Assembly: GCA_017399405.1 (NCBI GenBank)
Contig: JAFQCT010000007.1
Location: forward strand, 1 to 64,000
Direction of reading: 5' to 3'
Length of the DNA: 64,000 nucleotides
DNA from: Clostridia bacterium
GTDB taxonomy: Bacteria > Bacillota > Clostridia > Oscillospirales > Acutalibacteraceae
Part shown: piece by piece, positions 16,833 to 25,608 of the stretch
Layout: the number at the start of each line of letters is the position of its first letter
Numbering within the stretch: position 1 is the stretch's first letter
Program-made: the position numbers and the translations under genes
Notes under the pieces: model-generated
What the model was told of the DNA's origin: nothing
Seen by the model: the letters and a program-made list of their open reading frames with translations, nothing else
The model's database searches: none

Positions 16833-17909
16833 ATGAAAAAATTAATATCTGTATTTCTTACTTTTGTTTTATTGTTTACATTAAATACTTTCGCATCTGC
16901 TGAAAACTCGTTAAAACTTTCGGCTAAATCTGCTGTTGTAATTTCTGCTGATACTTGTGAGGTTGTTTATTCAAAAAATATGAATGAGCAACTCTCAATG
17001 GCAAGTACAACAAAAATAATGACATCTGTGTTGGCACTTGAATATGGTGCTGTTGACGATATGCAGAAAGTTACAACTGATATGATTGCTGTTGAGGGCA
17101 GTTCAATCGGTCTTCTTGATGGTGACGAGATTTCACTAAAGACTCTTGTTAAAGGTATGCTTTTAGAGTCAGGCAATGACGCAGCAAATGCTGTTGCACA
17201 TATTGTTGGTGGTAGCATACCTGCGTTTGTCAAAATGATGAATGATAAAGCACAAGAAATGGGAATGTACTCAACTTCTTTTGAAACTCCGTCAGGTCTT
17301 GATGGCGAAAATCACTATTCAACTGCTTTTGATATGGCGGTACTTGGTGCTTACGCAATTAAAAATCCTGAGTTTAAGAGTATTTGTGAAGACGAAAGTG
17401 ATGTGGTGTATTATGGCAATCCGCCTTACAGACGCGTGTTTACAAATCACAATAAACTTTTAGACCTTTATGATGGTGCATTTGGAATTAAAACAGGTTT
17501 TACTAAAAAAAGTGGCAGATGTTTGGTGTCTGCTGTATGTAAAGACGGTAAAACTCTTGTTGCAGTTACTCTTAATGCACCTGATGATTGGAATGACCAT
17601 ATCAAAATGTATGATTATGCTTTTGCAAAAGTGAATTCGTATGATTTAGTTGAAGATTTAAGTGATATTAAATTAAAAGTTGTTGGTGGTACAAAGAGTT
17701 ATACAGATATTGAAATGTTGACTATTCCCAAATTTACAACAGTTGATAATTTAGAATATTTTGACAAAATATATATTAAACAGTTTGAGTATGCACCCGT
17801 GTATAAGGGTGATATTGTAGGTAAAATAGAGTTTTATCATAATAATATTAAAATTTGCGAAGTACCAATTTGTGCGTCTGAAACTGTTGATATAATGAGT
17901 ATAAATTAA
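16833..17909 (+). CDS. D-alanyl-D-alanine carboxypeptidase (serine type, S11)
   Basis: A 358-residue penicillin-binding protein that trims the terminal D-Ala from peptidoglycan pentapeptides outside the membrane. A cleavable signal peptide covers residues 1 to about 23 (FASA). All three active-site motifs are present: S58-T-T-K61, S113-G-N, and K220-T-G. A PBP5-type C-terminal beta domain follows, and no clear C-terminal amphipathic anchor is seen. The position between gerW and rluB mirrors dacB in the B. subtilis scpAB-dacB-spmAB-rluB region and suggests a spore-cortex role (DacB/DacF type), but the exact orthology is unsettled. The ATG at 16833 is chosen over an in-frame TTG at 16827. Confidence 0.93.
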   Translation: MKKLISVFLTFVLLFTLNTFASAENSLKLSAKSAVVISADTCEVVYSKNMNEQLSMASTTKIMTSVLALEYGAVDDMQKVTTDMIAVEGSSIGLLDGDEISLKTLVKGMLLESGNDAANAVAHIVGGSIPAFVKMMNDKAQEMGMYSTSFETPSGLDGENHYSTAFDMAVLGAYAIKNPEFKSICEDESDVVYYGNPPYRRVFTNHNKLLDLYDGAFGIKTGFTKKSGRCLVSAVCKDGKTLVAVTLNAPDDWNDHIKMYDYAFAKVNSYDLVEDLSDIKLKVVGGTKSYTDIEMLTIPKFTTVDNLEYFDKIYIKQFEYAPVYKGDIVGKIEFYHNNIKICEVPICASETVDIMSIN

Positions 17910-17924
17910 GGTTTTAGGTGAATT

Positions 17925-18668
17925 ATGGCAGATAATAAAATCCGTCTTCAGAAATATATTTCTGAATGTGGTATTGCTTCACGAAGAAAAGCAGAAGAAT
18001 TGATAGCGGCAGGTAAAGTTAAGGTAAATGGTAAACCTGCGTCTATTGGTGATAAAGTTGACCCAAAGCGTGATACGGTTGTTGTTGCAGGTAAAAAACT
18101 TGTTAAAAGCAAAAAGAACACATATATTATGCTTCATAAACCTCGTGGCTTTATTACAACATTAAGTGATGAAATGGGCAGAAAATGTGTGGCACAACTT
18201 GTTGAAGATGTAGGCACTCGTGTTTATCCCGTTGGCAGACTTGACCGTGATTCTGAAGGCTTGTTACTTTTAACTGATGATGGCGAGTTTGCAAATGCTC
18301 TTACTCATCCTACACATCATGTTCCAAAAACATATAGAGTTACTGTTCGTCCATCTATCAATGAAGAACAGATTACTAAACTTACAACAGGTATTGAAAT
18401 TGACGGTAGAATGACAATGCCTTCTGAAGTTCGTGTTATTGAGAAAAAAGAGGGTAGAGTAGTCCTTGAAATTATTATTTACGAGGGCAGAAATCGTCAA
18501 ATAAGAAAAATGTGTGATGCTTTAGGGCTTGAGGTTGCTCGTCTTAAGCGTACTCAGATTGGTTCTGTTAAACTTGGTATGCTGAAACAAGGTGACTGGA
18601 GAAATCTTACTGAAGAAGAAGTGCATAAACTTACAGTTGCCGCATCACTTGATAGAAAGAGTAAGTAA
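17925..18668 (+). CDS. rluB: rRNA pseudouridine synthase, RluB/RsuA family
   Basis: A 247-residue enzyme that isomerises a uridine in ribosomal RNA, probably in 23S rRNA by analogy with RluB. An S4 RNA-binding domain (about residues 5-50, IRLQKYISECGIASRRKAEE) precedes the catalytic domain, whose GRLDRDSEGLLLLT block contains the catalytic Asp107. YEGRNRQIRKMCDALG is the other diagnostic block. It follows dac after 15 bases, the order found in Bacillus. The next gene starts 2 bases after its stop. Confidence 0.93.
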   Translation: MADNKIRLQKYISECGIASRRKAEELIAAGKVKVNGKPASIGDKVDPKRDTVVVAGKKLVKSKKNTYIMLHKPRGFITTLSDEMGRKCVAQLVEDVGTRVYPVGRLDRDSEGLLLLTDDGEFANALTHPTHHVPKTYRVTVRPSINEEQITKLTTGIEIDGRMTMPSEVRVIEKKEGRVVLEIIIYEGRNRQIRKMCDALGLEVARLKRTQIGSVKLGMLKQGDWRNLTEEEVHKLTVAASLDRKSK

Positions 18669-18670
18669 TA

Positions 18671-19042
18671 ATGATTTTTTATAAACCAATTACAGATATT
18701 GAGATATTAAAAACTGAATTTCCTGAATTTCAATTTGAAGATAGTATTTTTGGTGCATATATAGGACTTGATGAAGACAAAAATCCTGTGGGGAAATGCC
18801 TTATGAGTGTGAAAGAATATAATTGTTACATTCATAAACTTGAATGCAATTATTCGGACAAGCTTCTTGTTGAGGGTTTTCTTCGTGCATCCCTTAATTT
18901 TTGTGCTAACAGAAATGCATATATGGCACATTGTGAGATAAGTGAAATCAGCGATGTTCTCAAATATCTTGGATTTGAAAATAATAAAGGAGTTTACAGT
19001 GGTGATATTCCAACTTTACTAAAGGGAAGTTGCTGTAAATAA
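18671..19042 (+). CDS. hypothetical protein with C-terminal Cys-Cys
   Basis: A 123-residue cytoplasmic protein of unknown function. It is mixed alpha/beta, moderately acidic, with no membrane segment. The order of a beta-rich N-terminus, a helix around KLLVEGFLRASLNFCANRN and a final block KYLGFENNKGVYSGDIP is reminiscent of a stripped-down acetyltransferase fold, but no acetyl-CoA loop is visible, so this is only a guess. The last residues are GSCCK, an exposed vicinal cysteine pair. It sits 2 bases after rluB and 17 before yicC, within the operon, which argues that it is a real gene. Confidence 0.75.
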   Translation: MIFYKPITDIEILKTEFPEFQFEDSIFGAYIGLDEDKNPVGKCLMSVKEYNCYIHKLECNYSDKLLVEGFLRASLNFCANRNAYMAHCEISEISDVLKYLGFENNKGVYSGDIPTLLKGSCCK

Positions 19043-19059
19043 TTTGGAGTGATATATAA

Positions 19060-19944
19060 ATGATTAGAAGTATGACTGGTTATGGTCGTGCACAGATGAC
19101 GATTGATACAATGAGCATTACTGTTGAACTCAGAAGTGTTAATCATCGTTATTTTGAGTTTAATTCTCGTGTACCAAGAAACTATGGTTTTCTTGATGAA
19201 AAATTAAAGAGTTTTATAGGCTCACTTGTTGCTCGTGGTAAAGTTGAGTGTTATGTTTCAGTTGAAAACCTTGAAGATGGCGAAGTTGAAATCCTTGTTA
19301 ATCATTCACTTGCTAATTCATATATCAATGCATTAAATGAACTTGCAAAGAGAAATGATTTAGTTCTTCGTGATGATTTGGTTCTTTCAACACTTGCACG
19401 AAATAACGATATTTTCGCAGTACATAAGCAAGAGGCAGATGAAGAAAAAATCTGGAATGCTGTTAAAACTGTTACGGAAGAAGCAGTTGCAAAATTCGTT
19501 TCAATGCGTGAGGCTGAGGGCGAAAAACTTAAAGCAGATGTATTGTATCGTGCTGATGAAATTCTTAAAAAAGTTGCAGTAATTGAAGAACGCTCACCTG
19601 AAACTGTAAAAGAGTATAACGATAAACTTCTTGCAAGAATCAACGAGTTTTTATCAGATGTTCAGGTTGATGAACAACGACTTCTTACTGAATGTGCTAT
19701 TTTTGCCGATAAAGTTGCAGTTGCAGAAGAGACTGTAAGACTTCGCAGTCATATTGACCAGTTAAGACTCTTTATGGATAGCAATGAAGCAATTGGTAGA
19801 AAAATCGATTTTCTTGTTCAGGAAATGAACAGAGAAGCAAATACAATCGGCTCAAAGGCTCAGGATGTTACAATTGCCCGTAATGTAATTGACATTAAAG
19901 CTGAAATCGAAAAAATTCGTGAACAGATTCAAAATATTGAATGA
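19060..19944 (+). CDS. YicC/YloC family endoribonuclease
   Basis: A 294-residue protein of the YicC family, recently associated with endoribonuclease activity. It begins with the near-invariant MIRSMTGYGRA and ends with the equally conserved region around GRKIDFLVQEMNREANTIGSK. The coiled central region is rich in Glu and Lys. In Bacillus the ortholog YloC stands at the head of the remA-gmk-rpoZ-priA series, exactly as here. Its start follows TTTGGAGTGA. Confidence 0.95.
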   Translation: MIRSMTGYGRAQMTIDTMSITVELRSVNHRYFEFNSRVPRNYGFLDEKLKSFIGSLVARGKVECYVSVENLEDGEVEILVNHSLANSYINALNELAKRNDLVLRDDLVLSTLARNNDIFAVHKQEADEEKIWNAVKTVTEEAVAKFVSMREAEGEKLKADVLYRADEILKKVAVIEERSPETVKEYNDKLLARINEFLSDVQVDEQRLLTECAIFADKVAVAEETVRLRSHIDQLRLFMDSNEAIGRKIDFLVQEMNREANTIGSKAQDVTIARNVIDIKAEIEKIREQIQNIE

Positions 19945-19952
19945 GGTAGCAT

Positions 19953-20213
19953 ATGAAACTTATAAATATAGGATTTGGCAATGCAGTAAATGCTGACAGA
20001 GTTATTGCGGTTGTATCAACTGACTCTGCACCTGTAAAAAGAATAATTGCACAGGCTAAAGAAGATCATATGCTTATTGATGCTACTCAAGGTAGAAAAA
20101 CACATGCAGTGCTTATAATGGATAGTGACCATATTGTAGCCACATATCTTAAGGCTGAAACAATTCTCAGCCGTACAGAAACAGTTGAGGAGGGGACAAC
20201 TTATGGCGAATAA
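19953..20213 (+). CDS. remA: RemA-type DNA-binding regulator
   Basis: An 86-residue protein of the DUF370/RemA family. In B. subtilis RemA is a ring-forming DNA-binding activator of matrix and osmoprotection genes; in non-biofilm Clostridia the target set is unknown. Family blocks are visible: LINIGFGNAVNADRVIAVVS at the start, then KRIIAQAKEDHMLIDATQGRK. The C-terminal segment, used here by the overlapping gmk start, is the less conserved part. It lies between yicC and gmk, the same as in Bacillus, which supports the name. Confidence 0.93.
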   Translation: MKLINIGFGNAVNADRVIAVVSTDSAPVKRIIAQAKEDHMLIDATQGRKTHAVLIMDSDHIVATYLKAETILSRTETVEEGTTYGE

Positions 20214-20769
20214 CAAAGGTGTTCTCGTGTTGTTTTCAGGACCATCAGGTGTTGGTAAAGATGCTGTGTTAGAGATTGTACTTGCAAAAGATACATCACT
20301 TCAAAAATCAGTTTCGTGTACTACTCGTGGTATTCGTGAAAATGAAATCGAGGGTAAAGATTATTACTTTATCACTGTACCTGAATTTGAAAAAATGATT
20401 GAAAACCACGAAGTTCTCGAATATACTCGTTATGGTCAGAACCTTTATGGTACACCAAAAGCACCTATAGATAAGTGGATTAGCGAAGGCAAAACTGTAA
20501 TTTTGAAAATTGAGGTTGAGGGTGCGGGTAATATTAAAAGACTTTATCCTGACTCTGTTGGTATTTTTATTATGCCACCATCAATGGAAGTTCTTGAACA
20601 AAGACTTCGTTCAAGAGGTACTGAAGACGAAGATGACATCAAGAAGCGTCTTGAAATCGCTCAGGGCGAAATCGGGAACAGTAATGTTTATGACTATTTA
20701 GTAGTCAACGATGATTTGGAAAAAACATCTGAAAATGTTTTAGATATTTTACATAAATTATATAAGTGA
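20203..20769 (+). CDS. gmk: guanylate kinase
   Basis: Gmk converts GMP to GDP with ATP, essential for guanine nucleotide supply and (p)ppGpp balance. The 188-residue protein has the Walker A loop GPSGVGKDAV near residue 15 and the GMP-binding region SCTTRGIRENEIEGKDYYF. YTRYGQNLYGTP is also conserved. I place the start at ATG 20203, behind GAGGAGGGG; the in-frame TTG at 20185 lies inside that site region. The gene overlaps the end of remA by 11 bases. Confidence 0.97.
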   Translation: MANNKGVLVLFSGPSGVGKDAVLEIVLAKDTSLQKSVSCTTRGIRENEIEGKDYYFITVPEFEKMIENHEVLEYTRYGQNLYGTPKAPIDKWISEGKTVILKIEVEGAGNIKRLYPDSVGIFIMPPSMEVLEQRLRSRGTEDEDDIKKRLEIAQGEIGNSNVYDYLVVNDDLEKTSENVLDILHKLYK

Positions 20770-20780
20770 GGTAATAAATA

Positions 20781-20990
20781 ATGTTTAATCCGGATTTAAG
20801 AAATGTACTCAAAAACAAAACAAGTCGTTATTCTCTTGTAACTGCTGTTGCAAAGCGTGCAAGAGAAATCGCAGGGGACGCACAAGAAAATGGTGATATT
20901 CTTGAAGAAAAGCCAGTCAGCCTTGCTCTTGATGAAATTATCAATGGTAAATATGAGGTTGTTGAGCCTGAAGAAATAAGAAATATATAA
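20781..20990 (+). CDS. rpoZ: RNA polymerase omega subunit
   Basis: Omega assists assembly of RNA polymerase by clamping the beta' subunit. The 69-residue length is normal for Firmicutes. The helix YSLVTAVAKRAREIAG matches the conserved core of RpoZ. It is 11 bases after gmk, its usual neighbour. In Bacillus coaBC follows; here it is missing and priA comes next after 36 bases. Confidence 0.93.
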   Translation: MFNPDLRNVLKNKTSRYSLVTAVAKRAREIAGDAQENGDILEEKPVSLALDEIINGKYEVVEPEEIRNI

Positions 20991-21026
20991 TTATAATTTA
21001 ATATTTTTTAGCAGAGGGGGCAGATT

Positions 21027-23477
21027 ATGAAAGATTTAACAATCGCAAAGGTTGCTGTTGAAAATACAGCATATTCCTTTGATATGTTATTCGACTATTC
21101 TGTTCCCGATTATTTATGTTCTGAAATATGTGCTGGTAAGCGCGTTTTAGTTCCTTTTGGCACTTCGTCAAAAAAGCGTGTTGGTATTGTTTTTTCGGTA
21201 AATAGAGTTGAAAATACAGAAAAAAGATTGAAAAAAATTGATAGTATTCTCGATGATGAACCACTACTCACATACGAAATGCTCAAAACTGCAAATTTTG
21301 TTCGTGAAAGATGCTTTTGCACATATTTTGAAGCGTGCAAAATGTTTTTGCCATTGGGTTTCTCAATGTCTGTAAGCGTTTTGTATGCTATAAATAGCGA
21401 GTTTTCAGGTGAAATTGTAGATGACAAAGAAAAAACTGTTTTTGACTACTTAAAAGAGAAAAACAGTTATGTTAAAAGTGAAACTATATCAAAAGTATGT
21501 TCATTGACAAAAGTTGATGAGATACTTGATTTGATGGTGTCAAAAGGCATATTGTTGCGTAATGTTGATGCACAAAGAAGAACGGGTGACGCCACCGTAA
21601 AAATGGTGCGTCTTAAAGTTGATGTAAATGACGATTTAAGTGATTATGGTAAGATTACCGCAAAGCAGAAAGAAGTCATAAAAGTTTTAACTGATGTAGG
21701 AATGGCATCTGTTAAAGAAATTTGTTATTTTACAGGCTTTACTTCTGCAGTTGTTTCAGCACTTGAAAGTAAAGGTATTGTTGAAATTTTTGATAATGAA
21801 GTTTATCGTTCACCATATAGTGATATTGACGAGCCCGAATGTGACGAAATCGTTTTATCTGATGAACAAAATAGTGCATATAATGGTTTATTATCACTTT
21901 ATAATGATAATAATGCAAAAGGTGCATTGCTTTTTGGTGTTACAGGTAGCGGTAAAACTCAAGTTTATCTTAAACTGATTGATGAGGCTTTGAAAGGTGA
22001 TAAGGGAATTATTGTTATGATTCCTGAAATTTCTCTTACACCACAACTATTATCTATTTTCTATGAAAGATATGGTAGCAAGGTTGCAGTACTTCATAGT
22101 GCTTTGTCATTAGGTCAAAGACTTGACGAGTGGAAACGCATTAAGCGTGGTGAAGCACAAATTGTTGTTGGCACTCGTTCTGCTGTATTTGCACCTTTTA
22201 ATAAAATCGGATTGATTATTATTGACGAAGAGCAAGAACATACATATAAATCAGAAATGACACCACGATATCACGCTCGTGAAGTAGCTTCATATCGTGT
22301 CGGTTGTCATAACGGATTATTATTGTTGTCATCAGCAACACCATCAATTGATACTTACACGAAAGCACAGAATGGTTCATATTCATTATTCAAACTTGAA
22401 AAACGATATGGTAATGCAATTTTACCTGTTGTTGAAACCATTGATACTACTTATCAGAGTGATATGGTGCTCGAAAATGTAAGTAAAAAACTTGCAGATG
22501 AAATTAAAACAACAATAGATAATGGTAAACAATGTATCTTATTACTTAATCGTCGCGGATATAATACTTATGTGTCTTGCACAGAATGTGGTACAGTTGC
22601 AACTTGTCCTAATTGTAGTATTTCAATGACTTATCACATTAAAAACGGAAGACTTATGTGTCATTATTGCGGTTATTCAGTTCCATATACCAAGAAATGT
22701 AGTAATTGTAATAATGATACTTTGAAGTTTGTAGGTGCAGGTACGCAAAAACTTGAAGAAGAGTTAAAACTCATTGTTCCGAATGCAAGAATTTTACGAA
22801 TGGATACTGACACAACCAATTCCCGATATTCTTATGAAGAAAACTTCAACAGTTTCGGAAAAGGTGAATACGACATTCTCGTTGGTACTCAAATGGTTGC
22901 AAAAGGACTAAATTTTGAGAATGTAACTCTTGTAGGTGTATTAAGCGTTGACCAGATGCTTTTTAATGATGATTATAAAAGCGGAGAAAGAGCATTTGAC
23001 TTGATTACTCAAGTTGTTGGCAGAAGTGGTCGCGGAAAATCACCGGGCAAAGCATATATTCAAACCGCTTTTTCGGACAGTGAAATTATTTGTCTTGCAA
23101 AAGAACAGGATTATGAGTCTTTTTATGATATTGAAATCAATATGCGTAAACAAATGGTTTATCCGCCATTTTGTGATATATGCGTAATAGGATTTTCAAG
23201 TGAAAAGGATTATTCAGTAAACGCTTCTGCTAATGAGTTCTTGAATGCACTTAAAAAGTTACATACTGAACAGTATTCTGATCTTAAAATAATTGTTTTA
23301 GGACCTGTTGCACCAAGAGTCTCAAAGATTGGCGGTAAGTTCAGAAACAGAATAATTATTAAGTGTAGAAATGATAAACGATTCCGCGAAATGATTAGTA
23401 AGTTATTAAAAGATTTTGATAAAAATAAAAATAATATAAGTGTTTATGTTGATATAAATCCCGAAAGTTTAATTTAG
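21027..23477 (+). CDS. priA: primosomal replication restart helicase PriA
   Basis: PriA recognises stalled forks and loads the replicative helicase; it is a 3'-5' superfamily 2 helicase. The 816-residue protein has the N-terminal DNA-binding domain, Walker [12 protein letters not shown] and Walker B IIIDEEQEHTYKS, with DEEQ in place of DEAH as expected for PriA. The zinc-binding insertion has CTECGTVATCPNC and later MCHYCGY and CSNC. The helicase motif GTQMVAKGLNFENV and VVGRSGRG are further on. AGAGGGGG lies upstream of the ATG. Confidence 0.97.
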   Translation: MKDLTIAKVAVENTAYSFDMLFDYSVPDYLCSEICAGKRVLVPFGTSSKKRVGIVFSVNRVENTEKRLKKIDSILDDEPLLTYEMLKTANFVRERCFCTYFEACKMFLPLGFSMSVSVLYAINSEFSGEIVDDKEKTVFDYLKEKNSYVKSETISKVCSLTKVDEILDLMVSKGILLRNVDAQRRTGDATVKMVRLKVDVNDDLSDYGKITAKQKEVIKVLTDVGMASVKEICYFTGFTSAVVSALESKGIVEIFDNEVYRSPYSDIDEPECDEIVLSDEQNSAYNGLLSLYNDNNAKGALLFGVTGSGKTQVYLKLIDEALKGDKGIIVMIPEISLTPQLLSIFYERYGSKVAVLHSALSLGQRLDEWKRIKRGEAQIVVGTRSAVFAPFNKIGLIIIDEEQEHTYKSEMTPRYHAREVASYRVGCHNGLLLLSSATPSIDTYTKAQNGSYSLFKLEKRYGNAILPVVETIDTTYQSDMVLENVSKKLADEIKTTIDNGKQCILLLNRRGYNTYVSCTECGTVATCPNCSISMTYHIKNGRLMCHYCGYSVPYTKKCSNCNNDTLKFVGAGTQKLEEELKLIVPNARILRMDTDTTNSRYSYEENFNSFGKGEYDILVGTQMVAKGLNFENVTLVGVLSVDQMLFNDDYKSGERAFDLITQVVGRSGRGKSPGKAYIQTAFSDSEIICLAKEQDYESFYDIEINMRKQMVYPPFCDICVIGFSSEKDYSVNASANEFLNALKKLHTEQYSDLKIIVLGPVAPRVSKIGGKFRNRIIIKCRNDKRFREMISKLLKDFDKNKNNISVYVDINPESLI

Positions 23478-23489
23478 GAGAAGGTAAAA

Positions 23490-23966
23490 ATGGCTATTAG
23501 AAATATTAGAACAGAAGAAGACCCGATTTTAAGAAAAAAGAGCCGAGTAGTTGAAAATTTTGATGACAGACTTTTCCTGCTTCTTGACGATATGGCTGAA
23601 ACTATGTATTCGGCTGATGGCGTTGGTCTTGCAGCAGTGCAAGTTGGCGTTTTAAGACGAGTTGTAGTAATTGATATCGGTGAAGGTTTAATGGAACTTA
23701 TTAACCCTGAAATCGTTGAAGTTGATGGAATACAGTGTGATGTTGAGGGTTGTCTTTCATTACCTGGTAAACAGGCTTATACAATGCGTCCTATGACAGT
23801 TAAAGTTAAAGCACAGAATCGTGACGGTAATTGGTGTATGTATAAAGGCAGTGGCTTAAAAGCAAAAGCATTTTGCCACGAAATTGACCATCTTGATGGT
23901 ATTTTATATGTTGATAAAATTGCAAAGCAAGAAGAAATCGACAAATATGCAGAAAAAAGTGAGTGA
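23490..23966 (+). CDS. def: peptide deformylase
   Basis: Def removes the formyl group from the N-terminal methionine of new proteins. The 158-residue metalloenzyme has all three signatures: [18 protein letters not shown] (Cys metal ligand), and HEIDHLDG (two His ligands and the catalytic Glu). It is followed after 6 bases by fmt, whose product adds the formyl group that Def removes, a standard pairing. Confidence 0.97.
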   Translation: MAIRNIRTEEDPILRKKSRVVENFDDRLFLLLDDMAETMYSADGVGLAAVQVGVLRRVVVIDIGEGLMELINPEIVEVDGIQCDVEGCLSLPGKQAYTMRPMTVKVKAQNRDGNWCMYKGSGLKAKAFCHEIDHLDGILYVDKIAKQEEIDKYAEKSE

Positions 23967-23972
23967 TAATCA

Positions 23973-24899
23973 ATGCGTATAATTTTTATGGGAACACCCG
24001 AATTTTCTGTTCCTTGTTTAGAAGCACTTATAAACAGTAATAATGAAGTTGTTGGCGTGTTCACTCAACCTGATAAACCGAAAGGCAGAGGTTATGAAAT
24101 GACACCGCCACCTGTAAAAGTATGTGCAATCGAGAATAATATTCCCGTATTCCAACCGATTTCAATGAGAAATGGCGAAGCACTCGAAATAATCAACTCA
24201 TTAAATGCAGATTTAATTATTGTTGTTGCATTCGGTAAAATTTTGCCTAAAGAAATTCTTGAAAGTGTAAAATATGGTTGCATCAATATTCACGCATCAC
24301 TTTTGCCAAAACTCCGTGGTGCAGCACCAATTCAATGGAGTATTATTAACGGTGAAGTTGAAACAGGTGTAACATCAATGCAAATGGATGTAGGACTTGA
24401 TACAGGTGATATGCTTATTAAAAAAAGTATTCCTATTACTGAAAATATGAATGCAGGTGAACTTCACGATGCATTGTCTGTATTAGGTGCAGAAGTGTTA
24501 ATTGAAACAATTAACAATATTGATAATCTTAACCCTGAAAAGCAAATTGATGAACTTTCAAATTACGCTCCAATGCTTTCAAAAGAACTTTGTCCTATTG
24601 ATTTTTCAAAATCTGCACAAGAAGTTCATAATAAAATTCGTGGGTTGTCACCTTGGCCTGTTGCTACAACAAAAATTGACGGAAAAAACTATAAAATCCA
24701 TAAATCCCAAATTTTAACTGACTATTTTAAGGGTGATTTTGGCGAAGTTGTAGATAATAATAACAGACTTATTGTTATGTGTGGCGATGGAAAATGTATC
24801 GAAATTCTTGAAATTCAGGCGGAAGGTAAGCGTAAAACAGATACAGCAAGTTTCTTAAGAGGTCGAAAAATTGAAAAAGGAACTATAATCGGAGGCTAA
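23973..24899 (+). CDS. fmt: methionyl-tRNA formyltransferase
   Basis: Fmt formylates initiator Met-tRNA using 10-formyltetrahydrofolate. The 308-residue protein starts with RIIFMGTPEFSVPCLEAL and has the catalytic block HASLLPKLRGAAPIQW with the preceding Asn-Ile-His (INIHASLLP). It shows the C-terminal OB-like tRNA-binding domain (LSPWPVA and onward). It is coupled to def and ends one base before the next gene start. Confidence 0.97.
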   Translation: MRIIFMGTPEFSVPCLEALINSNNEVVGVFTQPDKPKGRGYEMTPPPVKVCAIENNIPVFQPISMRNGEALEIINSLNADLIIVVAFGKILPKEILESVKYGCINIHASLLPKLRGAAPIQWSIINGEVETGVTSMQMDVGLDTGDMLIKKSIPITENMNAGELHDALSVLGAEVLIETINNIDNLNPEKQIDELSNYAPMLSKELCPIDFSKSAQEVHNKIRGLSPWPVATTKIDGKNYKIHKSQILTDYFKGDFGEVVDNNNRLIVMCGDGKCIEILEIQAEGKRKTDTASFLRGRKIEKGTIIGG

Positions 24900-24900
24900 T

Positions 24901-25605
24901 ATGAATTATTTCTCATATTATTATCTATCAAACTATTATTATTTAATTTTGGTAGTACCTGTTGTAATTTTATCAATGATTGCATCTGCAAGAGTAAACT
25001 CATCATTCAAAAAATATTCTCAGGTATTTTCATCACGCAATCTTACAGGTGCACAAGCTGCATTTGAAGTATTAAGACATTATGGTATAACAAATGTGCA
25101 GGTTGAAAGGGTAAATGGTAATCTTACTGACCATTATGACCCACGCACAAATGTAATCAGATTGTCTGATAGTGTGTATAATTCAACATCAGTTGCGGCA
25201 ATAGGTGTTGCTTGTCACGAAGCAGGTCATGCAGCACAGTATGCACAGAGTTATGCTCCAATTAAAATTAGAAATTTAGTTTTACCGGCTGCAAATCTTG
25301 GCTCAAGAGCAGGAATTCCACTTGCAATTATTGGATTTTTCCTTAATTTTGAAGTTCTTGCAATAGCAGGTATTGTTTTTTTCTCATTTGCAGTACTTTT
25401 TCAGCTAATAACCTTACCCGTTGAATTCAACGCAAGTAAAAGAGCACTTGATGTTATCAGTGATGCTGATATTTTAAGCGAAAATGAAAAAGTTGGTGCA
25501 AAAAAAGTTCTTACAGCAGCCGCTATGACCTATGTTGCAGCATTAGCAGTAAGTATTGCAAACTTGTTGAGAATACTATTGATGTTTAACCGAAGAAGAA
25601 AGTAA
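24901..25605 (+). CDS. YugP-type membrane zinc metallopeptidase
   Basis: A 234-residue integral membrane protein of the YugP/neutral zinc metallopeptidase family. A Tyr-rich N-terminus leads into one transmembrane helix. The soluble part carries the zinc motif HEAGH (in ACHEAGHAAQYAQ), and three more hydrophobic segments follow, ending LLRILLMFNRRRK. It presumably cleaves membrane or periplasm-facing proteins; no substrate is known. Bacillus lacks this gene at this position, where fmt is followed directly by rsmB. The tight spacing (1 base after fmt, 3 before rsmB) shows it belongs to the operon. Confidence 0.9.
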   Translation: MNYFSYYYLSNYYYLILVVPVVILSMIASARVNSSFKKYSQVFSSRNLTGAQAAFEVLRHYGITNVQVERVNGNLTDHYDPRTNVIRLSDSVYNSTSVAAIGVACHEAGHAAQYAQSYAPIKIRNLVLPAANLGSRAGIPLAIIGFFLNFEVLAIAGIVFFSFAVLFQLITLPVEFNASKRALDVISDADILSENEKVGAKKVLTAAAMTYVAALAVSIANLLRILLMFNRRRK

Positions 25606-25608
25606 ACT

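Noticed and set aside
20185-20202. N-terminal extension of gmk from an upstream TTG
   Set aside because: The extension lies within the GAGGAGGGG ribosome-binding region and lacks homology to guanylate kinases.
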